From Pantoea latae (GTDB taxonomy: Bacteria > Pseudomonadota > Gammaproteobacteria > Enterobacterales > Enterobacteriaceae), in NCBI RefSeq assembly GCF_002077695.1, contig NZ_MWUE01000008.1, positions 1 through 64,000 on the forward strand: DNA of 64,000 nt, in the 5' to 3' direction. The notes beneath the pieces are model-generated. The model had not been told where the DNA came from, did not search any database, and saw only the letters and a program-made list of their open reading frames with translations. Both the position numbers and the translations under genes were made by a program. Of the stretch, positions 46,567 through 55,631 are shown piece after piece. Each line of letters begins with the position of its first letter. Within the stretch, counting starts at the first letter, position 1.

Positions 46567-47364
46567 ATGAGCAGCGAATATGACGTAAACCTGCGCTACG
46601 GCGTCGACAGCAGCCTGGATCTCGGCGGCAAAGTGGCGGTGGTCACCGGCGGACTGGGCGGCATCGCCATGGCGAGCAACGAGATGCTGCTGGCGAAAGG
46701 GGCGCGTCTGGCGCTGCTCTATCCCCCTTTTGAGGCGGAGAAAGTCGCCAGCCTGCGCGACGGCTTCGACGCCGATAAGGTGCAGTTCGTCGAGTGCGAC
46801 GTCACCGATCCCGCCTCGGTGGAAAGGGCGTTCAACGCGGTGGCGCAGCACTACGGGCAGATCGACATTCTGGTCAACTGCGCCGGCTACGTGATGCTGC
46901 AGCCGGTGCTGGAGACCGACTTCGCCGAATGGCAGAAGCAGATCGCCGTCAACCTCACCGGGCCGTTTCTCTGCGCCCAGGCGGCGGGCAAACGCATGGT
47001 GGCAGCGGGCAACGGCGGCAAGATTATCAACATCGCCTCGCAGGCCGCCTCTATCGCCATCGACAACCACGTCGCCTACACCTCGGCGAAGGCGGGCCTG
47101 CTCGGCATGACCAAAGTGATGGCGAAAGAGTTTGCCCCGCACCGCATCAACGTCAACACCCTGTCGCCCACCGTGGTGCTGACGCCGATGGGCGAAAAAG
47201 CCTGGCGCGGCGAGAAGGGCGAACAGATGAAAAAGCTGATCCCGCTAGGACGCTTCGCCTACACCGACGAAATCGCCGCCGCCGTGCTGTTTTTCGCCAG
47301 CAACGGCAGCGACATGATTACCGGCGCCGATCTGATGATCGATGGCGGTTTTACCATCTGGTAA
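46567..47364 (+). CDS. short-chain dehydrogenase (probable polyol dehydrogenase)
   Basis: A classical SDR of 265 residues with an N-terminal extension of about 20 residues, the cofactor motif VAVVTGGLGGIAMA near 23-36, NCAGY (NAG-like), and the catalytic set with Ser in NIASQA, Tyr and Lys in YTSAK. An acidic or hydrophobic residue after strand 2 (LLYPPFEAEK) does not decide NAD versus NADP. It heads an operon for an ABC sugar importer, so oxidation of an imported polyol is likely. Start chosen for AGGAGA upstream and SDR-like length. Confidence 0.83.
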   Translation: MSSEYDVNLRYGVDSSLDLGGKVAVVTGGLGGIAMASNEMLLAKGARLALLYPPFEAEKVASLRDGFDADKVQFVECDVTDPASVERAFNAVAQHYGQIDILVNCAGYVMLQPVLETDFAEWQKQIAVNLTGPFLCAQAAGKRMVAAGNGGKIINIASQAASIAIDNHVAYTSAKAGLLGMTKVMAKEFAPHRINVNTLSPTVVLTPMGEKAWRGEKGEQMKKLIPLGRFAYTDEIAAAVLFFASNGSDMITGADLMIDGGFTIW

Positions 47365-47421
47365 TGCAGCACCACACCCGTACAGCGTCACAACCCTACA
47401 CATAGAAGAGAGAACCTCACC

Positions 47422-48357
47422 ATGACAATCCGCTCCCTGTTGTGCACCGCGATCGCCGCCAGCCTCTTCTCTAGCGCCGGCTTCGCGGCGGAGAAAGGCA
47501 CCATCATGATCCTCGTTAACTCGCTGGATAATCCCTATTACGCCTCGGAAGCCAAAGGCGCCAACCTCAAGGCGCAGGCGCTGGGCTACAAAACCTCGGT
47601 GCTGTCGCACGGCGAAGACGTCAAGAAGCAGAGCGAGCTGATCGACGCCGCCATCGGCAAAAAGGTGCAGGGCATTATTCTCGACAACGCCGACTCTACC
47701 GCCAGCGTGGCGGCGATCAAAAAAGCCAAAGCGGCCGGCATCCCGGTGGTGCTGATCAACCGCGAGATCCCGGTGGATGACGTGGCGCTGGAGCAGATCA
47801 CCCATAACAACTTCCAGGCCGGCTCCGACGTCGCCACCGTGTTCGTTGAGAAGATGGGCGAGAAGGGCAAATACGCCGAGCTGACCTGCAACCTGGCGGA
47901 TAACAACTGCGTCACGCGTTCGAAATCCTTCCATCAGGTGCTGGATCAGTATCCCGATATGCAGAGCGTGGCGCGTCAGGACGCGAAAGGCACCCTGATC
48001 GACGGCAAGCGCATTATGGACAGCATCCTGCAGGCGCACCCCGATGTGAAAGGGGTGATCTGCGGCAACGGGCCAGTGGCGCTGGGCGCTATTGCCGCGC
48101 TGAAGGCGGCGGGGCGCGACGACGTTACCGTGGTGGGCATCGACGGCAGCAACGACGAGCGCGACGCGGTGAAAGCCGGCACGCTGAAAGCCACGGTGAT
48201 GCTGCAGGCGCAGGCCATCGCCGCCCAGGGCGTTACCGATCTGGACAACTTCATTCAGAAAGGCACTAAACCGGCGAAGCAGCGCGTGATGTTCCGCGGC
48301 ATCCTGATCACGCCGGACAACGCCAGCGGCGTGCAGGACTTCAACTTTAAGTCGTAA
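47422..48357 (+). CDS. ribose-type ABC transporter, periplasmic binding protein
   Basis: A 311-residue RbsB/Peripla_BP_4 protein with signal peptide ending GFAA before EKGTIMILV. Two-lobed fold motifs are clear: LVNSLDNPYYASEAKGA, DNADSTASVAAIKKAKAAGIPVVLINRE and VVGIDGSNDERDAVKAG. It delivers a sugar or polyol to the RbsA/RbsC-like pair downstream. The ligand cannot be told from the sequence. Confidence 0.9.
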   Translation: MTIRSLLCTAIAASLFSSAGFAAEKGTIMILVNSLDNPYYASEAKGANLKAQALGYKTSVLSHGEDVKKQSELIDAAIGKKVQGIILDNADSTASVAAIKKAKAAGIPVVLINREIPVDDVALEQITHNNFQAGSDVATVFVEKMGEKGKYAELTCNLADNNCVTRSKSFHQVLDQYPDMQSVARQDAKGTLIDGKRIMDSILQAHPDVKGVICGNGPVALGAIAALKAAGRDDVTVVGIDGSNDERDAVKAGTLKATVMLQAQAIAAQGVTDLDNFIQKGTKPAKQRVMFRGILITPDNASGVQDFNFKS

Positions 48358-48402
48358 TCACTCGCAGCGGCGCCCGTGCTCGACGGGCGTCAGGAGAATC
48401 GA

Positions 48403-49014
48403 ATGGACAGACGACTCTGGCTTCTGCTGCCGATGATGGTGCTCGGCGGTTGCCGCATTGTGTCGCAGCAGGAGCTGGCGGATCTGAAAAATCCGCCCAA
48501 CCCGAAAATGGCGAATATCGCCCAGACCTGGCGCGAGCAGCTGGTGCCGCAGGTGCAGCACGACGCGAAACCGGCGGCAGCGCTGCTGCAGGCGCTGCAG
48601 GCAGAGAAAGATTTCGACGCCGCCTGCCGCACGCTGGGCTACCGCAGTCAGGCGGAAAATCCCTGCATCTTTAGCGTCAGCGTCAGCGGTGAGGTGACGG
48701 CGCTCAACACCACCTCGCGCAACGGCCGCATGACGGTGAAAACCGCCGCCGGCGACAGCGTAACGGTGCAGACCGGCCCGATTATCCCCGGCACCGCGCT
48801 GCGCGACGCCTACAAGGGTGCCAGCTATCAGGACTTCAACGATCAGGTGCTGTTCGGCGACTACGGCCGCGCCATCAATCAGCAGGCCGCCGATATGATG
48901 GCGGCGTTCAAACCGAAGGTCGGCGACAGGGTTCAGCTGATGGGCGTGTTCAGCAGCTGGGACGTGCCGCAGCAGATCCCGAACGTGACGCCCGTCGCCA
49001 TCGCGCGGCAGTAA
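48403..49014 (+). CDS. DUF2291 lipoprotein of sugar/polyol ABC operons
   Basis: The 203-residue protein has a lipoprotein signal with lipobox LGGC and a DUF2291-type body (GYRSQAENPCIFSVSVSGEV, VTVQTGPIIPGTALRDAY, in parts). DUF2291 genes travel with ribose-type ABC importers, mainly those for polyols, but their function is unknown. Start at 48403 after AGGAGAATC. It lies 45 bases after the binding protein and 9 before the ATPase. Confidence 0.85.
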   Translation: MDRRLWLLLPMMVLGGCRIVSQQELADLKNPPNPKMANIAQTWREQLVPQVQHDAKPAAALLQALQAEKDFDAACRTLGYRSQAENPCIFSVSVSGEVTALNTTSRNGRMTVKTAAGDSVTVQTGPIIPGTALRDAYKGASYQDFNDQVLFGDYGRAINQQAADMMAAFKPKVGDRVQLMGVFSSWDVPQQIPNVTPVAIARQ

Positions 49015-49023
49015 GGAGCGGCT

Positions 49024-50556
49024 ATGCATAATCCACAAGCGGACGCGGTCAGCGAGGTGATCATCGAGACGCGCAACTTGTCGCGCATCTATCCCGGCGT
49101 CACCGCGCTCGATCAGGTCAACTACCGCGTCTACCGCAACAAGGTCAACGTGCTGATCGGCGAAAACGGCGCGGGCAAATCCACCATGATGAAGATGCTG
49201 GCCGGCGTGGAGACGCCCTCCAGCGGCGAGATCCTGCTCGACGGCCAGCCGGTGACGCTCGCCTCGACCCATCAGGCGGAAAAACAGGGCATTAGCATTA
49301 TCTTTCAGGAGCTGAACCTGTTCCCCAATATGAACGTGATGGACAACATCTTTATCGCCAACGAGTTCTTCCAGCGCGGCACCATCAACGAGAAGTATCA
49401 GTATGCGCTGGCGAAGTCGCTGCTGGAGCGGCTGGAGCTGGATGTCGACCCCTACGCGCCGCTCGGCGAACTGGGCATCGGCCATCAGCAGCTGGTGGAG
49501 ATCGCGCGCGCGCTCTCGAAAGATACGCGCGTGCTGATTATGGACGAGCCGACCAGCGCGCTCAGCCAGTCAGAGGTGCGGGTGCTGTTCAATGTGATCG
49601 ACCAGCTGAAGCGGCGCGGCGTCACCATTATCTATATCTCCCACCGGCTGGAGGAGCTGATGGAGATCGGCGACCACATCACCATCTTCCGCGACGGCCG
49701 CTTTATCAGCGAGCGCGAGGTGCGCGACGCCAGCGTGCCCTGGATTATTGAGCAGATGGTTGGCGACAAGAAAAAGCACTTCGACTATCAGGCGGCGCCG
49801 CAGGGGGAGACGGTGCTGGAGGTGAGCGGCCTGACCGCGCTGCACCAGAACGGCGGCTACCGCCTCAACGACGTCAGCTTCTCGCTGCGCAAAGGGGAAG
49901 TGATCGGCATTTACGGCCTGCTGGGCGCCGGGCGCACCGAGCTGTTCAAGGGGCTGATCGGGTTGATGCACTGTCAGTCGGGCAAGGTGCGGCTGGCGGG
50001 CAGCGCGCTGGAGCGCAGCAGCTTTCAGCAGCGGCTGAAGCGCGGCATCGCGCTGGTGCCGGAGGATCGCCAGGGCGAAGGGGTGGTGCAGCTGATGTCG
50101 ATCACCGCCAATATGACCCTGACCGACCTCAGCCTGCGCGGCTTTCGCCGCGCGCTGCGGCTGCTGCGTCCGGCGCAGGAGAAGCGGCGCGTGGACGAAA
50201 TGATCGGGCACCTGGCGATCAAGGTCAGCGATCCCGAACTGCCGATCACCTCGCTGAGCGGCGGCAACCAGCAGAAGGTGGTGCTGGGCAAGGCGCTGAT
50301 GACCGGGCCGCAGGTGGTGCTGCTGGATGAGCCGACGCGCGGCATCGACGTTGGCGCAAAAACCGACGTTTATCACCTGATCGGCACGCTGGCGCAGCAG
50401 GGGCTGGCGGTGATGTTCTCTTCGTCCGAGCTGGATGAGGTAATGGCGCTGGCGGACCGCGTGCTGGTGATGGCCGACGGACGCATTACCGCCGATTTAT
50501 CCCGCGCCGACGCCACGCGCGAGAAACTGATTACGGCCTCGACGCCGCATGACTAA
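49024..50556 (+). CDS. ribose-type ABC transporter, tandem ATPase
   Basis: The 510-residue RbsA/MglA-like ATPase has two nucleotide-binding domains. The first carries Walker A GENGAGKST near 41-49 and Walker B LIMDEPTSAL; the second has a degenerate Walker A (GLLGAGRTE) as usual, with LSGGNQQKVVLGKAL and VVLLDEPTRGIDVG. It energises import with the permease downstream. Confidence 0.94.
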   Translation: MHNPQADAVSEVIIETRNLSRIYPGVTALDQVNYRVYRNKVNVLIGENGAGKSTMMKMLAGVETPSSGEILLDGQPVTLASTHQAEKQGISIIFQELNLFPNMNVMDNIFIANEFFQRGTINEKYQYALAKSLLERLELDVDPYAPLGELGIGHQQLVEIARALSKDTRVLIMDEPTSALSQSEVRVLFNVIDQLKRRGVTIIYISHRLEELMEIGDHITIFRDGRFISEREVRDASVPWIIEQMVGDKKKHFDYQAAPQGETVLEVSGLTALHQNGGYRLNDVSFSLRKGEVIGIYGLLGAGRTELFKGLIGLMHCQSGKVRLAGSALERSSFQQRLKRGIALVPEDRQGEGVVQLMSITANMTLTDLSLRGFRRALRLLRPAQEKRRVDEMIGHLAIKVSDPELPITSLSGGNQQKVVLGKALMTGPQVVLLDEPTRGIDVGAKTDVYHLIGTLAQQGLAVMFSSSELDEVMALADRVLVMADGRITADLSRADATREKLITASTPHD

Positions 50557-50603
50557 GCCGCCGGTTTCACAGGCATGACGGGCGATCGCCTGCTGGAGAA
50601 ATG

Positions 50604-51671
50604 ATGAACCAAAAATACCTGCTCTATATGTACCTGCTGAAAGCGCGCACCTTTATCGCGCTGCTGATTGTCATCGGCTTTTTCAGCGTGATGGTGCCGA
50701 ACTTCCTTACCCCGTCGAACCTGCTGATTATGACCCAGCACGTCGCCATTACCGGGCTGCTGGCCATCGGCATGACGCTGGTGATCCTCACCGGCGGCAT
50801 CGATCTCTCGGTCGGCGCGGTGGCGGGCATCTGCGGCATGGTGGCGGGCGCGCTGCTCACCAGCGGCGTGCCGCTGTGGGGCGGCAACACCCTGTTCCTT
50901 AACGTGCCGGAGGTGATCCTCGCGGTAGCAGTGTTTGGCGTGATTATCGGGCTGGTGAACGGCGCGGTGATCACCCGGCTCGGCGTTGCGCCCTTTATTT
51001 GCACCCTCGGTATGATGTACGTGGCGCGCGGCGCGGCGCTGCTGTTCAACGACGGCAGCACCTACGCCAACCTGGTGGGCCTGCCGGCGCTCGGCAACAC
51101 CGGCTTCGCCTTTCTCGGCTCCGGCACGCTGCTCGGCGTCTACTTGCCGATCTGGCTGATGGTGGGCTTTCTGCTGCTCGGCCTCTACCTGACGCGCAAA
51201 ACCCCGCTGGGACGCTATATCTACGCCACCGGCGGCAACGAGTCGGCCGCGCGGCTGGCGGGCGTGCCGATCGTCAAGGTGAAGATTTTCGTCTACGCCT
51301 TCTCCGGCCTCTGCGCCGGGCTGGTGGGGCTGGTGGTGGCGTCGCAGCTGCAAACTGCCCATCCAATGACCGGCAATATGTTCGAGATGGACGCCATCGG
51401 CGCCACGGTGCTGGGCGGCACGGCGCTGGCGGGCGGACGCGGCCGCGTCTCTGGCTCGATTATCGGCGCCTTCGTCATCGTCTTTCTCGCCGACGGCATG
51501 GTGATGATGGGCGTCAGCGATTTCTGGCAGATGGTGATCAAAGGGCTGGTGATCGTCACCGCCGTGGTGATCGACCAGTTCCAGCAACGGTTGCAAAGCA
51601 AAGTGGTGCTGCTGCGTCGCCATGAAAAAAAGCAGCAGTCGACACCCCTGTCTAAAGTGAGTCATGGATAA
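50604..51671 (+). CDS. ribose-type ABC transporter, permease
   Basis: The 355-residue RbsC-like permease has eight to ten helices and family motifs GMTLVILTGGIDLSVGAV, GLVNGAVITRLGVAPFICTLGM and NMFEMDAIGATVLGGTALAGGRG (in parts). ATG 50604 has a better distance from GGAG than the ATG immediately before it. Last transport gene of the set. Confidence 0.93.
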   Translation: MNQKYLLYMYLLKARTFIALLIVIGFFSVMVPNFLTPSNLLIMTQHVAITGLLAIGMTLVILTGGIDLSVGAVAGICGMVAGALLTSGVPLWGGNTLFLNVPEVILAVAVFGVIIGLVNGAVITRLGVAPFICTLGMMYVARGAALLFNDGSTYANLVGLPALGNTGFAFLGSGTLLGVYLPIWLMVGFLLLGLYLTRKTPLGRYIYATGGNESAARLAGVPIVKVKIFVYAFSGLCAGLVGLVVASQLQTAHPMTGNMFEMDAIGATVLGGTALAGGRGRVSGSIIGAFVIVFLADGMVMMGVSDFWQMVIKGLVIVTAVVIDQFQQRLQSKVVLLRRHEKKQQSTPLSKVSHG

Positions 51672-51683
51672 GCGGAGGGCAAC

Positions 51684-52481
51684 ATGACGCGTAATTTTCA
51701 AGGACAAACCGTAGTGATTACCGGCGCCTGTCGCGGCATCGGCGCCGGCATCGCCGAGCGCTTCGCACGCGACGGCGCAAACCTGGTGATGGTCTCCAAC
51801 GCCGAGCGGGTGTTTGCCACCGCCGAGACGCTGGCGGCGCGCTACGGCAGCGAGATCCTGGCGCTGCAGGCGGACGTCACCGATGAAGAGGCGGTGCGCC
51901 AGCTTTACCAGCAGGCGTTTGACCGCTTTGGCCGCATCGACGTCTCAATTCAGAACGCGGGGGTGATCACCATCGATCGCTTCGACGCGATGCCGAAAGC
52001 GGACTTTGAGAAAGTGCTGGCGGTCAACACCACCGGCGTCTGGCTCTGCTGTCGCGAAGCGGCGAAATATATGGTGCAGCAGAATCGCGGCAGTTTAATC
52101 AATACCTCGTCGGGCCAGGGCCGTCAGGGCTTTATCTATACGCCGCACTACGCGGCGAGCAAGATGGGGGTGATCGGTATCACCCAGAGCCTGGCACTCG
52201 AGCTGGCGCCCTGGCATATCACCGTCAACGCCTTCTGTCCCGGTATTATCGAAAGCGAGATGTGGGACTATAACGATCGCGTCTGGGGCGAGATCCTCAG
52301 CAGCGAGAAGAAAACCTATGGCAAGGGCGAGCTGATGGCGGAGTGGGTCGAAAACATTCCGCTGAAGCGCGCCGGTCAGCCCGAGGATGTTGCCGGACTG
52401 GTGGCGTTCCTCGCCTCGGAGGACGCGCGCTATATTACCGGCCAGACCATCAACGTCGACGGCGGCCTGATTTTCTCCTGA
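51684..52481 (+). CDS. short-chain dehydrogenase (sorbitol/polyol dehydrogenase-like)
   Basis: A second SDR, 265 residues: VVITGACRGIGAGIAERF near residues 10-27, NAG in IQNAGVI, catalytic Ser in NTSSGQG and Tyr-x-x-x-Lys in YAASK. The TGQTINVDGG end is typical. The sequence is reminiscent of NAD-dependent sorbitol/L-iditol or related polyol dehydrogenases. With the first SDR it could perform two oxidations or a polyol-ketose conversion of different positions. It closes the operon and is followed by a hairpin. Confidence 0.85.
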   Translation: MTRNFQGQTVVITGACRGIGAGIAERFARDGANLVMVSNAERVFATAETLAARYGSEILALQADVTDEEAVRQLYQQAFDRFGRIDVSIQNAGVITIDRFDAMPKADFEKVLAVNTTGVWLCCREAAKYMVQQNRGSLINTSSGQGRQGFIYTPHYAASKMGVIGITQSLALELAPWHITVNAFCPGIIESEMWDYNDRVWGEILSSEKKTYGKGELMAEWVENIPLKRAGQPEDVAGLVAFLASEDARYITGQTINVDGGLIFS

Positions 52482-52487
52482 CGTATC

Positions 52488-52519
52488 CGCTGGGTAAACA
52501 GCCTGTTTACCCAGCGTTT
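52488..52519 (+). terminator. hairpin terminator after the polyol operon
   Basis: CGCTGGGTAAACA and TGTTTACCCAGCG form a perfect 13-bp stem with a three-base loop, followed by only TTT. Strong stem, weak U tract. Confidence 0.7.
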
Positions 52520-52653
52520 CCCCGCTTTTTTTGCCCGCTTTTCCCACTATATTGCCGCTTCGGCCTGCATAATAATGACGATGTGTTAAAGTTACGCTAT
52601 TGGTTTTGTGAGCAAGGTCTCGTTAATACGCTGAAAAACAGATTGTGCCTCTG

Positions 52654-54096
52654 ATGCTTTTTTATCCTTTTCTTCTCTGGCCTGGTAGAGGGTTACGGGT
52701 CGCTGCGGCGGCGCTTATTAGCGTGCCCGCCGCGCAGGCCTTCACCGAAACCCCTTCTGTCGCGCAGGCGCCCTTCGACGATCCGGCGCGCTTTCAGCAG
52801 CAGCTGGCGGCGCTGCCCGCGCTGGGCAACGCCAGCAGCGACGATGAGTGGAATAAGCGGCTCGCCACCATCGCGAAAAGCATCGGCGAAGCGAGTCAGA
52901 ACGGCGACAGCGACACCACGTTCGGCCAGCAGGCGGGCGTTTGGGCCTTTAACCACTTCCGCGACGAGGTAGCGAACCGCGTCGAGAGCGAAGGGAAGTC
53001 GCTGCTCTCGCCCTACGGCAACGCCCAGCTCGATCTGATGGTGGATATGCAGGGCAGCTTTACCGGCACCGGCGGCGATCTCTTTACCGCGCTGTCGGAC
53101 CAGCGCAGCCATCTTACCTTTAGCCAGGTCGGGCTGCGCGACACCAGCGACGGGCTGGTGGGCAACGTCGGGCTGGGCCAGCGCTGGGTGACGCCGAACT
53201 GGCTGCTTGGCTACAACGCCTTTCTCGACCGCAGCGTCGATATCGGTCAGCAGCGCGCCTCGCTCGGCACCGAAGCCTGGAACGAAAATCTGCGCCTCTC
53301 TGCCAACTACTATCATCCGTTGGGGAGCTGGAAGAACAGCGGCGAGACGCAGCAGCAGCGCATGGCGCGCGGCTATGACATCACCACCCAGAGCTATCTG
53401 CCGTTCTACCGCCAGCTCGGCGTGTCGCTGAGCTGGGAGCAGTATCTCGGCGACAACGTCGATCTGTTTCACAGCGGTAACCGCTATCACAATCCCTCCG
53501 CGCTGGCGCTCGGCCTCTCCTATACGCCGGTGCCGCTGGTAACGCTGTCGGCCAGCCATAAAACCAGCAGCGCGGGGGAAACCCAGGATCAGCTCGGCCT
53601 GAAGCTCAACTACCGCTTCGGCGTGGCGCTGAGCAAGCAGCTGGAAGCGAGCAATGTCGCTGAGGCGCGCTCGCTACGCGGCAGCCGCTACGACCGCGTT
53701 ACCCGCTCAGACACGCCGGTGCTCGATTTCCGCCAGCGTAAAACCCTGTCGGTGTTTCTCGCCACGCCGCCGTGGCAGCTGACGCCGGGCGAAAGCCTGC
53801 CGCTGAAGCTGCAGATCCGCCACAGCAACCCGATCAAGGCGGTGAGCTGGCAGGGCGACACCCAGGCGCTGAGCCTGACGCCGCCGGCGGATAACAGCCA
53901 GCCGCAGGGCTGGAGCCTGATTGTGCCCGCGTGGGACGACTCCCCAGGCGCCAGCAACGAGTACCGTCTGTCGGTGACGCTGGAGGATGATAAGCAGCAG
54001 CGCGTCACCTCCAACTGGATCACCCTGACGGTGCAGTCGCCGATGCGGGTCGATAACGGGCAGGAAGGGGATCGCTTCGATATTATGGCGCCCTGA
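52654..54096 (+). CDS. ychO: intimin/invasin-like inverse autotransporter YchO
   Basis: The 480-residue protein closely follows E. coli YchO: signal peptide ending AQA, a periplasmic helical region, then the 12-stranded inverse autotransporter barrel (GLVGNVGLGQRW, ENLRLSANYYHPLGSW, RMARGYD, LGLKLNYRFGV in parts). A single Ig-like C-terminal domain (residues about 370-460) follows. It has no long passenger, so surface exposure is limited. The start is ATG 52654 or GTG 52645; neither has a strong ribosome site. In E. coli it follows chaC-ychN directly, so its place here marks the far end of the accessory interval. Confidence 0.92.
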   Translation: MLFYPFLLWPGRGLRVAAAALISVPAAQAFTETPSVAQAPFDDPARFQQQLAALPALGNASSDDEWNKRLATIAKSIGEASQNGDSDTTFGQQAGVWAFNHFRDEVANRVESEGKSLLSPYGNAQLDLMVDMQGSFTGTGGDLFTALSDQRSHLTFSQVGLRDTSDGLVGNVGLGQRWVTPNWLLGYNAFLDRSVDIGQQRASLGTEAWNENLRLSANYYHPLGSWKNSGETQQQRMARGYDITTQSYLPFYRQLGVSLSWEQYLGDNVDLFHSGNRYHNPSALALGLSYTPVPLVTLSASHKTSSAGETQDQLGLKLNYRFGVALSKQLEASNVAEARSLRGSRYDRVTRSDTPVLDFRQRKTLSVFLATPPWQLTPGESLPLKLQIRHSNPIKAVSWQGDTQALSLTPPADNSQPQGWSLIVPAWDDSPGASNEYRLSVTLEDDKQQRVTSNWITLTVQSPMRVDNGQEGDRFDIMAP

Positions 54097-54172
54097 GGCG
54101 TTGTTGAGGCGAGCGTGACGCAGCGTGCGCTAGAGTCACCTTTTTACGCTTAACGCCTTAAAGGGGGATATC

Positions 54173-54535
54173 ATGAAAGCACTCTCTCTCGCCTTTGTCG
54201 CCTGCCTGCTCAGCGGCTGCGTCGATCTGGGGCATGTGTCGGCCCATCCTGAAACCACCGTCGGCTACTTTTCCGGCCATCGCGCCGGCGTTGAGGCGTG
54301 TCTGGCCAGAGAGGCGCGCCACCAGCGCCTGCGCCTGCAAGCCGACGATCCTCTGCCGGGCGGCGTCGACCGATTCAACCTGCTGGATGCGCATGACGAG
54401 GCGGTGGCCTGGATTGAGGTGGCGACAGCCAGCCGCCGTGAAACCAGCGCTCAGTTCTATTACGCGCCGGATGAGCCTGACGCCGCGCGCGCCGTGGCGG
54501 CGATGCTTGCCCGCTGCGGCAGTATCAGCGCGTAA
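54173..54535 (+). CDS. small unknown lipoprotein
   Basis: A 120-residue product with a lipoprotein signal (lipobox LLSGC, Val at +2, so probably outer membrane). The mature part contains two more Cys (VEACLARE, LARCGS) and reads as a compact alpha/beta domain. I do not recognise its family. AGGGGG precedes the ATG. It lies between ychO and yneE on the same strand. Confidence 0.65.
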   Translation: MKALSLAFVACLLSGCVDLGHVSAHPETTVGYFSGHRAGVEACLAREARHQRLRLQADDPLPGGVDRFNLLDAHDEAVAWIEVATASRRETSAQFYYAPDEPDAARAVAAMLARCGSISA

Positions 54536-54644
54536 CCTGTCTGCCTGGTCAGCGATTAATTGTGACAATTGTCACAATTTTCCGCTGGTCAGGCGCGCGG
54601 GAAAGTCGCAGAATCGCCGCAAAATCCCTTTTCATCTGCCTATC

Positions 54645-55553
54645 ATGATCGTTCGTCCCCATCGCCACTGGTTCGTTCGTTTGTTCGCCTGGCACGGCTC
54701 AGTGCTGCCTGATATTTCGTTTCGTCTGTTTCTCAATTTGCTGATGTCGCTGCTGGCGCTCTGGCTGCTCAACTGGTACGAGACGCTCGGCATCCGGCTG
54801 ACGCTGGCGCCGTTTAGCCTGCTCGGCGTCTCTATCGCGGTGTTTCTCGGCTTTCGCAACAGCGTCTGCTTTGCACGCTTTAGCGAGGCGCGCCACTTTT
54901 TCGGCGCGCTGCTCATTGCCTGCCGCACGCTGCAGCGTCAGGTGCTGGCGCTGTTTCCCAACGATGCGCCGCGCATCCAGGCGCTGCTGCTGGCGTTCTG
55001 CTACAGCCTGAAGCATCAGCTGCGGCGCAGCGATGCGCGCGCCGATCTGCAGCGTCTGCTGGGCGAAGAGGCCGAATGGGTGCTGTCGCGCCGTTCGCCG
55101 ACCAATATGCTGCATCTGCAGTTGTCGCACTGGCTGGCGGATCAGCGCCGTCAGGGCAACATCAGCGATCTGGTGTGGAGCAACATTGACGAGAGCCTGA
55201 ATCAGCTGGCGGCAGTGCTCGGCGGCTGCGAGCGGCTGGCGAGCATGCCGGTGCCGTTCGCCTACGGGCTGCTGCTGCACCGCACCGTCTACCTGTTTTG
55301 CACGCTGCTGCCGTTCGCGCTGGCGCCCGATCTGCACTACATGACGCCGCTGGTGTCGATGTTTATCTCCTATACCTTTTTGTCGCTTGATACGCTGGCG
55401 GAGGAGCTGGAGATGCCGTTCGGCTATCAGAACAACCATCTGCCGATGGATGCGATCTGCGCCAATATCGAGATCAGCCTGCGCGAAATGGCGGGAGAAG
55501 AGGAGACGCTGCCGACGCCGCTGCGGCCCGACGTGCGCTACCGGCTGACGTAA
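54645..55553 (+). CDS. yneE: bestrophin-family membrane protein YneE
   Basis: The 302-residue UPF0187/bestrophin-like protein has helices near residues 25-45, 50-68, 210-235 and 245-265 and family motifs GFRNSVCFARFSEAR and EELEMPFGYQNNHLPMDAIC (in parts). Bacterial bestrophin homologues form pentameric ion channels (the Klebsiella one is Na+ selective). Start at ATG 54645; the frame is open far upstream but overlaps the lipoprotein gene there. Confidence 0.88.
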   Translation: MIVRPHRHWFVRLFAWHGSVLPDISFRLFLNLLMSLLALWLLNWYETLGIRLTLAPFSLLGVSIAVFLGFRNSVCFARFSEARHFFGALLIACRTLQRQVLALFPNDAPRIQALLLAFCYSLKHQLRRSDARADLQRLLGEEAEWVLSRRSPTNMLHLQLSHWLADQRRQGNISDLVWSNIDESLNQLAAVLGGCERLASMPVPFAYGLLLHRTVYLFCTLLPFALAPDLHYMTPLVSMFISYTFLSLDTLAEELEMPFGYQNNHLPMDAICANIEISLREMAGEEETLPTPLRPDVRYRLT

Positions 55554-55563
55554 CGCGATAAAA

Positions 55564-55592
55564 AAAGGCCGCTTGCGCGGCCTTTGCGCGCC
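55564..55592 (-). terminator. terminator of the porin gene (bidirectional stem)
   Basis: AAAGGCCGC, four-base loop, GCGGCCTTT; on the minus strand a run of T follows, which suits the porin transcript. It may also end yneE. Confidence 0.8.
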
Positions 55593-55631
55593 CGACTGAC
55601 ACAAACCGGGCGCCTGTGAGGGTAAAGCGAC

